The position numbers were made by a program, and so were the translations under genes. A stretch of 64,000 nucleotides of DNA, taken from contig OX463813.1 of assembly GCA_949825045.1 (NCBI GenBank), positions 7,440,001-7,504,000 on the forward strand. Direction: 5' to 3'. Origin of the DNA: Argyresthia goedartella. Its lineage: Eukaryota > Arthropoda > Insecta > Lepidoptera > Argyresthiidae. Below, one piece after another: positions 11,658 through 22,291 of the stretch (position 1 is the first letter of the stretch; every line of letters starts with the position of its first letter). The notes below the pieces were generated by a model that was not told the DNA's origin, made no database searches, and saw nothing but the letters and a program-made list of their open reading frames with translations.

Positions 11658-14303
11658 ATGACGGCCCAATCAAAACTCGCAAAGGATCAAGAAAAAGAAA
11701 AACGTTTGCAATACGACCGGAGTATAATAAAATATGCAGTAAATGCCGTAACAAATCAAAATATGAGCATCAGAGAAGCATCTCGACTATACGACATTCC
11801 GAGGACCACTCTACAAGACAGACTTCATGGAAGAGTAGACACAGACTGCACAGTTGGTAGAGATACCGTGTTAAACCAAAATGAAGAAGAAGCAATTGTT
11901 CAATGGTTGATACGGATGGCTATCTGTGGTTTCCCCAGAACATGGAGTAACGTGTTAAATACCGTTAAAAATATTTTCAAAGAAGATAAAAGACCCAATC
12001 CTTTTAAAAATGGAAAACCAGGCAAAAATTGGTATTCCTTGTTTTTAAAAAGACACCCAATTCTGAACGAAAGGGCCCCAGAAGCTATTACACTGGCCAG
12101 GGCTGTAGTTACAGAAGAATATATCAAAAAGTGGTTTAATGATCTACAAGAGCATTTAAAATCAATCGGACATGAAGACATATTAAAAGATCCGCGGGGG
12201 GTATTTAATGGGGATGAGACGAGCTTTAGTATTTGCCCGAAGACAGGGAAAGTAATAGCATCCAACGGATGGAAGAACATTTATGAAATTGCAAAGGGAA
12301 GTGAGAAAGAAACTATAACTGTTTTAATGGTCATATCTGCTGCAGGAGTATCTTTGCCCCCCATGGTTGTTTTCCCTTACACCCGTAGATCACCAAAAGA
12401 AATAGTAAAAAGCGTACCACCCTCCTGGTTCATTGGCTTATCGGAGAGTGGGTGAATGAGAAGCGGCATATTTTATGAATATGTTGCAAATGGCTTGAAT
12501 AATTGGGTGTCTTCTAACGACATTCCTAAGCCAATTCTTTTTCTGGTTGACGGACACAAGTCACATCTAACCCAATATTTGAGCAATTTTTGCAGTGAAA
12601 ATGGCATAGTTTTGTATGCATTGCCCCCCAATACAACACACATCCTGCAGCCGGCCGATGTTAGTGTTTTCAGGCCACTCAAACTTGAATGGCGAAAAAC
12701 GGTCAAAAGTTGGTTAGACGATGAAGATAATTCACATAAAAAGTTGTCAAAAGTAACTTTCTGCCCATTACTGGAACGAACCTTGAAACAAATAACGGCA
12801 GACACAATAAAAAATTGCTTTAGAAAATGTGGTTTATACCCTTTCAACCCGATGCTGTTGACTATACTAAATGTATAAAAAATATTCAGGAATCATTATT
12901 ACAACAAAATATTACGGACTGCATAAACGAAGAAGAAAACACAGTAACTGAAACTGACTTACAAACAACATTAAAAGTGTTAAGAAGCTACGAAAAAGAA
13001 CTGAAAGATTCAGGGATAGAAATAACTAGTATTGAAAAAATCATCGCGGAAAAGAGAGAAATGATACACAATAAAAATATCAACAGTACTAATCTGAAAC
13101 GAAAAATAGACAAGAGTTATGATGAAATGGAAAACGTGGAACTAACAATTAAAAAGGCTAAGATGGCGAAAATCACAGCGCATGAAAAGAAAGAGAATAT
13201 TTTTCTCCCTGAATATAACACTTTGCGAAATACCCGTGATGGCGTGTATATCGTAGATGATCAAGGTATACTAGAATATACTGATTTCTGCATGTCACCT
13301 GTTAATCGCTAAGAAGATTCAAACAACAGCCAGGTTTCAATTTCTATTATTGAAAACACAGATGTGAAAACATTAATGGATGAAGACCAAAGTGTGATCG
13401 TATTACCTCTGAATATTGACATTCCGATTGATATAGGAACAAACCGAAACAATGAAAGGTCAAGTACTCCGGATATTCCAGCACAAGATATCACTATAAC
13501 TGCTGAAATACATGGTAAGGACGATGACGTACATACACTGAATACTAAATTCTCACTGAATACGCATAATTGTGAAACTTGCGATTCATGTGAAGCAAAA
13601 ACTAATCGTAAAAGTATGAATACGGAATTACTAATGTTATCAATCAGCGCAATGATGAATAATATTGATATAGCATCGGACTTTGACCTTTCTCTGCCGG
13701 CATCACCATTAGCCGAAATAAAATCATTCCCAGCTTGCATCAACGCCAGCTTCTAGACATGTTGTATCGCCAGCTTTAAGAAAACATTTATATGCTCCGA
13801 AAGCATTAGATTTTGGCACCAAAACCAAGCCTATGAAATAAAAAATGCCGTCAGCTATTTCATCGGAAACCTGGAGGCAATACATGAAAGAGAAAGACGA
13901 TGAAAAGGAAAATATTGTCAAACAACGCGAGGAAAGAAAGAGAAGAATTGAACAGAATAAAGCGGAGAGAGAAAGAAAAAAACTGGAAAAGGGAGTAAAA
14001 AAATTAAACCAGCCCAAGAAAACAAAAGTAGTAAAGAAGAGATTAAATAAGGACAGTCGTCGCGAAACTGACCTCGCAGATTTACCTTCTCAAGGCATAC
14101 AATTGGGAAAAGAGAAAATTCTTTGTGCAGGCTGTGAAGAAGAGTTGATTAGTGATGCCGAAGAAGATGAAGACAAAAATATTGGATGTGACATATGCCC
14201 CAAATGGTTCCACTTGAAGTGTACAGTTCATTGTGGGCAAAAATATATTAATGTGGCTAAAGAAGATTTTACTTGCCATCACTGTTTGGTACATTTGAAT
14301 TGA
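11658..14303 (+). pseudogene. pogo/Tigger-type DDE_1 transposase with C-terminal PHD finger
   Basis: A pipsqueak-type helix-turn-helix (residues about 34-56, SIREASRLYDIPRTTLQDRL) is followed by a CENP-B-like segment and the DDE_1 core. The first Asp is in GVFNGDETSF (residue 186), the second in ILFLVDGHKSH, the third in LQPADVSVF, with about 35 residues between the last two. A Lys-rich stretch (KREERKRRIEQNKAERERKK-like, near 13920) precedes a C-terminal PHD finger with CAGC, CDIC, WFHLKC and CHHC pairs. Lesions: TGA at 12453-12455, frameshift near 12850, TAA at 13310-13312, frameshift near 13740, TAA near 13840. All three catalytic Asp codons remain. The PHD finger could be a chromatin-targeting module; that is inference. 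Confidence 0.8.
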
Positions 14304-14584
14304 AGATGTTTTGATGATACGTTTTCGGTTGATTTTATTTGTTGATTATTTATAATATTTAATTTTTGGAGTTTTTTACTTTATTTGGAATAAGAATGTT
14401 GATTCAATGTGATCTTTAGTTTATAATAACAGAAATTATTCTGATTCCTAAGACTGAGACGTAACTAGAAAAGACTAATTAATAAATAGATAAGAGTTAA
14501 AAAAGTTGATTGTACCTGATTTGAAAATATAAAACGTTATCATGTTAACTTTCGTAGTTTTATTATTCCCCTTTGAAAAAGTAT

Positions 14585-14829
14585 GCCGATATTTGGGTCA
14601 CAGGCGGCGGATGTTACGGTGTTAGAGGCCGATATTAAGGTAAATCGGCATACTCGGAAAACAACAACTATATGATCAAAACAAACAAAGAATTCGTAAT
14701 TTTATGTATGTATTAATGTAGTTTTATTATACCACTACCCAAAAAATACATTGCAAGAAAGCCAAAGCTATTATTGAAAAAATTACAAGCAGTCAAAGAG
14801 CAAAAAATGTTGACAGGGCCGATAATTGG
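14585..14829. repeat. right cluster of the same subterminal motif
   Basis: Copies at 14585-14596, 14627-14638 and 14817-14829 (minus orientation) and near 14642 (plus, AAATCGGC) mirror the left cluster at the other end of the transposon. Confidence 0.6.
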
Positions 14830-14840
14830 TGCCTCCACTA

Positions 14841-15342
14841 CTCGAGTTTTTAGTCACCTGCCAAATAATTGCAGACATAAAAATGAATGTGGCCAACGAA
14901 ACTGTCTGTGAATGCAGTTAAATTTATTAAAAAATATAGAAAATTTATATGTTTTTAGTTTTTAGATAACTTAAAAATTGACGGAGTTATTGAAGCCCAA
15001 AGTTCGAATCCCGCGAAGCGATTTTGTCAACTGAGCGTAGTATATAGGATCAGCGATTACGTCACTTTGCCCGTCAGGTAATCGGATCGATCGGGCTCAT
15101 TTTCGGCTCAAGCGCGCCATGCTGTAAAGAACTCCCCACAATACTCCCCCCAAGAAATACTGCATTGTTCCCATTTGCAGTAACTCGAGTGTGAAAACAA
15201 CAAATACGTATTTTTTTGTATGCCATTAGGCCCAAAAATAAAAATAAAGTGGATAAACGCCATAAGGAGTGCAGATCCTATTGGAAATAAAAGTACTGCT
15301 TACTGTTGTGAAGAACCTCCGTATTTTAATTCGTTGTTAGAA
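14841..15342. other. non-coding; box-B-like GTTCGAATCCCG at about 15003
   Basis: No ORF or terminal repeat was seen. GTTCGAATCCCG matches a tRNA box B but has no tRNA body, so it is left unassigned. Confidence 0.35.
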
Positions 15343-15700
15343 TAGAATAGAATAGAACTTTATTGCATCGAAAACAAATCTTGTGGGCTAAGCATACATC
15401 CCACAAAACCAATTGCAAGTATGGTTTGTCTGTGGGTCGGGAGTAGCACTTCATATTAAGATTAACTTAAATTGACGATTAGGTATGCATATCTAGGAAG
15501 GAACAAATATCGTTGAGTTGTTGACACAGAAATGTTCGAATACCATTATGATAACATATAACATGTAAGTAGGTAAGTAGCTAAGTAGGAACTTCTATGT
15601 TTTATAGTAATAAAAATACATTGATGATTTATGTAGGCAATTAGGTACTTATGATACTATCCAGAAGGTACGTTTTATACATGGCTGAATAGTACATTGT
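15343..15700 (-). mobile_element. 3' UTR of a 5'-truncated non-LTR element
   Basis: The minus-strand terminus reads TGCAATAAAGTTCTATTCTA with a (TATTC)n tail (15343-15365 on plus). No coding part is left. The upstream limit is a guess. Confidence 0.5.
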
Positions 15701-15887
15701 TGCCCAGGTATATAAAGTAAGCAATAGATGGACGAGTTAGTTCGCGGGCCGAGCCGCAGATGAGGGCCGTGAAGATGCGAGTCCATCTGTAGTGTCCTTT
15801 CCTGTCGTAATCGAAAGTAAATACCTTTGATATCGGCTCCACACGCGCGCGCTAATACCACTGTCCTCACACGTCCGCTCCGGGTGG

Positions 15888-15999
15888 CGGCCCAACCACT
15901 GAATGAATTCTCCCTCTGCCGCGCGCGCGTCGAGACGACAAATAGTATATGTGTATGTGTGCGCATATTTTACATGTACCCACACACACATGCACTACA
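15888..15999. repeat. 112-bp block repeated at 26037-26148
   Basis: Begins CGGCCCAACCA and ends CACTACA; I count three mismatches over 112 bp against the other copy. It has a GC-rich core (CCGCGCGCGCGTCGAGACG) and a GTATGTGTGCGCAT stretch. The same orientation at both loci brackets the gypsy/DIRS composite, but flanking sequence does not match, so it is not shown to be an LTR pair. Confidence 0.75.
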
Positions 16000-16249
16000 T
16001 CCCGTCCTTCTTTTAATTTAAACATGAAATTAAATATTATTGATATTAATCAACTTCTATTAGTCCAAAACTTCCAACTTCCAACTTACTTTTGTTAATT
16101 TTACTTCACTAATTTCTAATTCCACTTCTTTGTTTCCAACTTTCTACTAAGTGATACATCACAGCTTCCTTCACTTCCGCATTCCAAATTAGGTACATTT
16201 TATCATTGTACTAGCATCCTTTACTTGCATCTTCCACATTAAATTTTAA

Positions 16250-16470
16250 TTATGTGTTACATCATTTACTTCCATTTCTCATCAACATATGTATATTATG
16301 TAGCTTCCTTCACTTCCAATTTCAAATTTAATCTTTATTTACTTTATTGCTTCACTTACTTCCATTTCTAATCAACATATGTATATTATTTTTCTTCCTT
16401 CACTTCCACTTTCGAATTTAATCTTTATTTACTTTATTGCATCATTAACTTCCTTTTCTCTGTTTACAAA
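16250..16470. repeat. 90-bp tandem repeat, about 2.4 units, pyrimidine-rich
   Basis: CATATGTATATTAT recurs 90 bp apart (16286 and 16376), with CTTCCTTCACTTCC and AATTTAATCTTTATTTACTT between. It lies beyond the putative polypurine tract of the minus-strand gypsy element, so it may be part of its 3' LTR. Confidence 0.65.
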
Positions 16471-16567
16471 AAATATCAGTTTCTTTTGCTTCTATATTTT
16501 GATTTAAGAAGTAATTCAAATTGATATAATCATTAATTTACAGTAAACATAACAACACATCAATTAC

Positions 16568-16588
16568 CACTCCTAAAATCTCCCCCTA
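16568..16588 (-). other. putative polypurine tract of minus-strand gypsy element
   Basis: The minus strand reads AGGGGGAGATTTTAGGAG directly at the integrase stop codon (TAG at 16586-16588), followed by TGGTAATTG, a possible LTR start. This position and composition fit a gypsy PPT. The far end of the LTR was not found. Confidence 0.5.
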
Positions 16589-17000
16589 TGCATCTCCATA
16601 TTTCTCTTTTTCTTTTTCTTCATCTCCTTGATCTTTTGTCCCTTCGGAATTCTCCTTTGATACAACTTTCCATTGCCCCTCAATCCTTTTCAGGTGCATA
16701 AAGTTTCGTCTGAGATGCTGTTCATCATTCAATACTCGACGTCACCACCAACTCGATATGTTACCGTGTGGGGTGTAGGTTCAAAATTTGAACTCAGTTT
16801 ATTTGTTTTATTCATGTTTTTCACATATACTTTGTCTCCTGGTGCTAGATCTCCCAACTGCGCTTTTCTTTTGCGGTCTGCATATTCTTTTCCCTTTTCT
16901 TTCTGTTCCTTATCCATGTCTCTTACGTCCATGTCCTCCGCTCTGTGATCGACATCGTCGATCATCGGTTATTTATCCCTTAATTATCTTCTCAAAAATA
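16586..17000 (-). pseudogene. gypsy integrase C-terminal part (downstream of DIRS insertion)
   Basis: The minus strand contains KEQKEKGKEYADRKRKAQLG followed by LAPGDKVYVKN, the usual linker and SH3-like C-terminal domain of gypsy integrases. A frameshift near 16728 leads into a tail ending at TAG (16586-16588). Two in-frame stops lie between the DIRS junction and residue ATG 16963-16965. The catalytic part is on the other side of the DIRS element at 22292-22990. Confidence 0.75.
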
Positions 17001-17044
17001 GAGACGTTTTACCTGAAAATAAAACGTTTATTAAATACTTACCA

Positions 17045-17237
17045 TATTCAGGGCCTAATTAAAAACATGAGAAGACATCCTTGATTTTCAGTGCTAAACT
17101 AGTGACGTATATCCGGTCCGTCCGTTCCCGCCCGGATGTTCGGTTAAGCCGCGTGGTACCTTGTTTGCGCGCGCGCCCCACCACACCACCGAGGCAGTTC
17201 GGATTGTTGAATTCGAATTTAGCTTCATTGGATCTCT
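17045..17237. repeat. DIRS left inverted terminal repeat
   Basis: Reverse complement of 22085-22275, including GTGACGTATATCCGGTCCGT and the GCGCGCGCCCCACCACACC region. The pair is near-identical, implying recent activity or gene conversion. Confidence 0.9.
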
Positions 17238-17264
17238 CATGTCCACCAGGCAGATTTAAAAAAT

Positions 17265-17370
17265 ATTAGGCCCTGAATATGGTAAGTATTTAATAAACGT
17301 TTTATTTTCAGGTAAAACGTCTCTATTAAATATCTTGACCGATATTCAGGGCCTAATTAAAAACATGAGA
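17265..17370. other. DIRS internal complementary region (ICR)
   Basis: 17265-17324 is the reverse complement of the element's left end and 17325-17370 is the reverse complement of its right end, joined as CGTCTCT|ATTAAATATC. This is the complement of the junction a circularised element would form (22291 joined to 17001). It fixes both element ends to the base. Confidence 0.88.
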
Positions 17371-17830
17371 GACGTGTTTGATATCGCCTGGTGTTGGTGG
17401 ACGCTAATGTGATTCGTAAACATACATATTTAAATAAAAGTAGGTATGTTTATGTTGTGACATACAGAAATTATGAATGATTCAGGTATTTTGATAAACA
17501 AGTAAGTATCTATCTATAATTTATTCGGACTGATCGATGATCCCTTAGGAAGAAACCTAAAGTTTACATGTACTGTATGTAGGTTAGGTACTATGACTTA
17601 AGACATTATTATATCTGTTCTGTATTGCTTTCTGTTAAGATGAGGTGATTAGTGTGGTTTAAAGAAATAAAATTAACTTGTAACTTATAAACAGGTATTA
17701 TTATTCATCTTGATAGAACCTGCGTAGAAATGGTACCAAACCAGTAAATAAATTAGGTAGGTATTACTAAAATCAGCAAATATAAATCAAACTTTGGAAT
17801 AAAGTATTGAACAATACATAATTGTCTTAA

Positions 17831-18784
17831 TTACTCGACAGGGGAGAATAGGTTCGTAATCAATGACTCTCTTCTATCTCCAGATTTTACTTCTCTTTGA
17901 TAAAAAATTTGGAAGGTCTTAGCAGACTTCCAGTTGCCTCGGGATAGTATGTCATCAATGGGAAAGTGTTCGATCCAGTTTTTGGATGCAACAGCTGATC
18001 TGAAACTGCCAGGCGTAGCATTGATGTTTGCATCTTGAAGTAGTTTCTTCAGCCAGCCCCCTATGATTGTACGTGTAGCAGCTTTGGGGTCGCCTGTAGT
18101 ACTCACAAACAGATTATCGCACTTAGCAGCAATTCGCCTAGGTTTCCCCAACTCAATGATGCGGCGTATCCAGTAGATAGGATCCAGTGACTTGTCCTTA
18201 TTCTTATTTAGCTTCGTTTTGGAGCCAAAAGATGGCCATAAGATTATGCTGTCATCTGAAATAATACAGTGTTCCTGAGTAACGGTAAGTAAAGTTAAAT
18301 CGTGTACACGTCTACCCGAGCATAGTAGGAGTAAAGCAGCCGCTCTTTGAGAGGTGGCAAATAAACTTGATGAATTGCAGGTTCTTTTAGAAAGATGGTT
18401 TACAAGGGAGTCTATATCCCAGATGGGGGCTTTGATAGGTTTAGGCTTAGCTAACCCAATGGACTTTAGGACTTGTTTTACAAGTGTATGTGAGCTTAGC
18501 TTATTACTTTCACTGGGATCACAAAGAGTAGACACTACAGATTTATGAACAAGGATAGTGCTGTATGAAAGGCCTTCCTTTTGATGTAGATCAGTGAGGA
18601 ATCGGGCCAGGTCTGAGCCTGTAGGTTTATGTATATGTACCTTGTGAGTTATGGTCCAGTTTCGCCAACGGGTCCAAGCTGGTTTATACGTTTTAAGAGT
18701 GGATTCACGCCAGCTCGAACGGAGCAGAGCTTTTTGTTCCTCGCTCCAGTCACTTAAGTGTTCTTGCCAACCCCACATCTCCAT
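17831..18784 (-). CDS. DIRS tyrosine recombinase (317 aa)
   Basis: This would integrate a circular DNA intermediate by site-specific recombination. The single open frame has an N-terminal SAM-like half (WRESTLKTYKPAWTRWRNW, about residues 25-43) and a catalytic half. The first Arg lies in LLLCSGRRVHDL (158/159), the second Arg in TPGSFRSAVASKNW (R262), followed by GNW (W285) and nucleophile Tyr in FQIFYQRE (Y295). The usual His of the HxxR box is Gly (G259); this may be a lineage variant or a defect. The frame overlaps the upstream RT frame by 31 bp. There are no stops, so it could still be functional. Confidence 0.85.
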   Translation of the reverse strand: MEMWGWQEHLSDWSEEQKALLRSSWRESTLKTYKPAWTRWRNWTITHKVHIHKPTGSDLARFLTDLHQKEGLSYSTILVHKSVVSTLCDPSESNKLSSHTLVKQVLKSIGLAKPKPIKAPIWDIDSLVNHLSKRTCNSSSLFATSQRAAALLLLCSGRRVHDLTLLTVTQEHCIISDDSIILWPSFGSKTKLNKNKDKSLDPIYWIRRIIELGKPRRIAAKCDNLFVSTTGDPKAATRTIIGGWLKKLLQDANINATPGSFRSAVASKNWIEHFPIDDILSRGNWKSAKTFQIFYQREVKSGDRRESLITNLFSPVE

Positions 18785-20627
18785 ATCTCCAGCGTCATCT
18801 CCGATATGTTGGGGGGCGGACGTCCCGTCGTTTCATCGACTAGGACCTGCGACAGGTTCCTTATCGTGAATGGGGGTGACAATGCGCGGCTCTTCAGGTC
18901 TGGTCTCCAGTAAACTTTGTGCCATCTCGGGGCTACGATCAGGTACACACCCAGTGCATTGTTTAAGTGCGTCAATACTCTGGGAATGAGATAAGGCGGC
19001 GGGAACAGCCATGCCAACTTGAAATCACACTTGCTGCCTAGAGCATCGTACATGCTCGCCTGGTTGTCGGTTCTGTCCAGTGTACAGTACGTTGGATCCA
19101 CGTGAGCTCTCCTGGAAGCAAAAAGATCGATTACGGGGGTTCCCCACTTGGCAAACACGACATTTGTTATGTTTGACAGGAGATGCCATTCTGGTGGGTC
19201 TTTGAGACGTGATAAATGGTCTGCTTCGCAGTTGTAGTTCCCTGCTATGTGATAGATGGACATGTGAATGTTGTTTTGGTCCAGTACTTGTAGCACTTTC
19301 ATTGGCAGCTCCGTAAGGGCTATAGATTTCGCCCCTCCCTCTTTTCTTAGATAAGAGACGACAGTTTTGTTGTCGCACTGTATTAGCAGCGACTGTGAGC
19401 TCAGGAGCTGATAATGATGGCGTAAAACATTTAATATGGCCAACATCTCCTTGTAGTTGCAATGAAGGTTCTGCTGTGAGGGTAGCCATGAGCCTGTTAT
19501 TGAGATTTCGTTTAATTTGGCCCCCCAGCCGATGTCGCTGGCATCTGTTGTTAGGTAATGAGACGATAGTGGGACATGAAGTAGAGTACTCTTCTGACAA
19601 TTCAACTGCCACCATTCTAACTCAACTAGGGCTTTCGCAACTAGAGGAAAGGTTTTTGTCATCTTTAGTTTCAAGGCCTTGTTGGCCTGTAACTGTAAAT
19701 ACCGGTAATTTAGAAGACCCCTCGGTACAGCAAAACTGGCAAAGTTCAGCAGGCCAATGAGACCTTGTAACTCTTTGACGGACGTTGTCCGTGTTGTCAA
19801 GATTTTGGATACCGTGCAATGTATTTTTGCTACTGACCTCTGAGGAATGTATTTCGCGTTCTGCCATGTGTTCCACACAATGCCCAGGCATTCCACTGCC
19901 TTCTGTGGGTTGCAAACAGATTTGTCTGTGTTCACTTGCCAGCTTAGGTGGGCGAGCGTGTTCAGTGTCAACGACACTTGATTTATGAGAGTGGCTTTGT
20001 TTTGATGAGCCAGCATAAAATCGTCGAGATACACGATGATCCGGATACCGTGATCGCGGAGGTATTGTGCTATCCAGTTGGTAATTGAGGCGAATATTGT
20101 CGGTGCTGAACAAAGGCCGAAGGGTAGGCACGTCATTTCCAGTATTTGTGGGTTTTTGTCGCCGTACAGAAGGCGGAGAAACCTTCTGTGGCCTTCGAAT
20201 AGTATGCCTGGTGAATATCCACTTTGGCCAACCAATCCTTGGGTTGTAGAAAATCCGTTACCCGATGAACATTTATTAGTCTGAAAAGTCGAGTGTTGAC
20301 GTATTGGTTCAGATTTTTTAAGTTGAATATGGGCCTCCATGTGCCGTCGCTCTTGGGGCGCAGGAATATCGGGGAAATAAAGCTGGGCGATGGGCGCACC
20401 TTTTCTAGCACACCCTGCGAGATCATGTTTTTCATTATTTTCGACATTTGTTCTGATTCTGGTGTTTTCACACTGCGACTGTTTGGAATGTGCAATGGTG
20501 GTTTCAACACAAAAGGAATGCGGCATCCTTGTATAATTTTTAGAATGTATGTGGGAGCTCCCAACTGTTTCCAACGATCGTAGTACATGCGGAGTTGTCC
20601 GGCGTGAAATTTTGCATGCATGTGCAT
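18754..20627 (-). pseudogene. DIRS RT-RNase H-methyltransferase-like polyprotein with one frameshift
   Basis: The minus reading starts at the ATG at 20625-20627. The RT N-terminus holds SPIFLRPKSDGTWRPIFNLK and KVDIHQAYY; a frameshift near 20190 moves the reading to the frame ending at 18754. There the RT continues (FRLLYG-like block, LPFGLCSAPTIFA, catalytic YLDDF at about 20018-20029), then RNase H (TTDASDIGWGA, YKEMLAIL, QCDNKTVVSYLR, EADHLSR). A C-terminal domain with PVIDLFASR and AWLFPPPYLIPRVL resembles the Dam-like methyltransferase domain of DIRS elements. Apart from the frameshift, which could be a sequencing error, the protein is complete. Confidence 0.82.
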
Positions 20628-20634
20628 GGCATAG

Positions 20635-21917
20635 TCAATATTTTCGTTTATGGGTTTGGTGTCTCCTATCCCGGTGGGATGAGGGAGAACGTCTGGGTTG
20701 ATAATCCCTTCCTGACCTGTCGGAGAGACTACGGCCGCGTGAACCCCGCGCGCCTCGCCCGCGAAACGAATTATTATTTATCCTGCCTCGGGCCGAAGTA
20801 TGATACTGGCTTTGATTATGATATAGCGCGCGATTGTTATAAGTTGCGGCCTGTTTCTGCGTCTGACTGCGGGTAGAAGTTGAAGGCTCGTACTGTGGCG
20901 CAGTATTGTAGCGAGACATTCCTTCCACCCAAAACACATTTTTAACTCCACCCGCTTTTTCCAATAAAGCATTAAATTTGTCGGCTTCAAATAGATGAGA
21001 ACCTGACGGCGCAATTTTGCGTAATGTATTTTTGTGGTACTGGTCTTTTACTGATGAGAGTATGCCTTCTCTGCGGTATTGAATAAGTTCAGCCCGGTGT
21101 CCACAGACGAGCTGGAGAGCGTCGTTTGAAATGTTGCTATACTCACCATTGGCCAACATTTCTTTGAGCTTTGTATGGATATCGTCGAATCGTAGGTTTT
21201 CGACCTGATGCGCCCAGGCTAGAAAGGCTTGTAATTCACTCAAAAGCGCGTCGCGCTGTTTGAGCAATGCATAGGAAATTCCGGCAAAAGCCTTTTCCAT
21301 GTTTAAGGTAGTTTTAGATGTATCGTACCTCTTTATCTCGTCATTAGCTTCAAGATTAGTGAAACCCGGCGCAAATAAATAGTGTTTTTGGACGTCGGCA
21401 TATCGGACGTTAATCCAGTCCTGGCTATTGAATCGCTGCAAATTTTTAAGTGTTGTGTTAGTTCGGGAGACGCCTGCGGTACAGCGGGCTCCTTGGTTTT
21501 TGTACCAGTAAAAATGTTAAGATCGACCTCGAAAGCCGAGTCAATGTTGGCGGGCTCGGACTCCTCAACATGACCTTCGTAGAGGTCTCCACTAACATTA
21601 GGGTCAATCAAGTCATGCCGTGGTTCACAATCATATTCGTGAAATTCCTGTGTAGCAGCAAGTTGGCTTTTAAGATCTTTCATCTCGTTAAAAAGAAGAT
21701 CGAACTTACGTTCCTTGATGCGTTTGCGCCGTCGGTACCGCTTCCTGCGATCGTCGCTTTCCGAGAAACTCGACGAGGACGAACTAGAATTATCGGAGTC
21801 CGAAGAGCTCACCGGTTTCCGCCTTTTCTTGCCTTTATCCTTACGCGCCGCCACGTGCTCCACACTGGACGGAACCTCCGGGGTTTCTTGCTCCATTTTA
21901 CACAAACGAACGGTCAC
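20635..21917 (-). pseudogene. DIRS gag-like protein, frameshifted
   Basis: The N-terminal part (ATG near 21899-21917) is Ser/acidic and Lys/Arg-rich with a run of Ser residues (SSSDSDNSSSSSSSFSESDD) and a basic helix RKRYRRRKRIKERK. A frameshift near 21430 joins it to a helical domain (KQRDALLSELQAFLAWAHQ) and an RG-rich tail (RGRGARGSRGRSLSDRSGRD). RG/SR tails replace zinc knuckles in many DIRS gag proteins. The gag stop at 20635 lies just before the RT start at 20627, so the two genes nearly abut. Confidence 0.7.
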
Positions 21918-22084
21918 ACCGTTGGGAATGTTTTATTTGCCTGCAATATATCAGAAAATTCTAAGAAATTCTTTAACGAACAGTTGGTTATAATATGCAA
22001 AAGAAGTTCTCACGTCACGATGTATAGATTTTTGGCGGGCCCTACTCAGGAGTTGAGCAGCGACTGTGCCGTGCGAAAATCAAG

Positions 22085-22275
22085 ACGCCAATGAAGCTAA
22101 ATTCGAATTCAACAATCCGAACTGCCTCGGTGGTGTGGTGGGGCGCGCGCGCAAACAAGTACCACGCGGCTTAACCGAACATCCGGGCGGGAACGGACGG
22201 ACCGGATATACGTCACTAGTTTAGCACTGAAAATCAAGGATGTCTTCTCATGTTTTTAATTAGGCCCTGAATATC
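22085..22275. repeat. DIRS right inverted terminal repeat
   Basis: Partner of 17045-17237. It begins CCAATGAAGCTAAATTCG and ends GGCCCTGAATAT; the outermost 16 nt (to 22291) are unique to this end. Confidence 0.9.
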
Positions 22276-22291
22276 GGTCAAGATATTTAAT

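Larger units (their letters stand above)
10921..14840 (+). mobile_element. pogo/Tigger-like DNA transposon with TA ends
   Basis: Left end TAGGGTGGAGTATCCTTGTA followed by TCGGCCCT; right end (minus strand) TAGTGGAGGCACCAATTATC followed by GGCCCT. Outer dinucleotides are TA on both sides. The transposase gene (11658-14303) lies inside. Both flanks of the gene carry many CTAATATCGGCC-like motifs in either orientation. Length is about 3.9 kb. Confidence 0.75.
17001..22291 (-). mobile_element. DIRS-like tyrosine-recombinase retrotransposon, structurally complete
   Basis: Inverted terminal repeats of about 190 bp (17045-17237 and 22085-22275) have distinct outermost ends, plus an internal complementary region (17265-17370). 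Coding order on minus is gag, RT-RNase H-methyltransferase-like, tyrosine recombinase. It sits inside a gypsy integrase reading frame; host sequence resumes exactly across an AAT trinucleotide with no target duplication, as expected for a recombinase-integrated DIRS element. Confidence 0.88.

Noticed and set aside
15649..16021. Overlapping ORFs of 84-105 codons on both strands
   Set aside because: They overlap each other over a GC-rich repeated block and have no domain signal.
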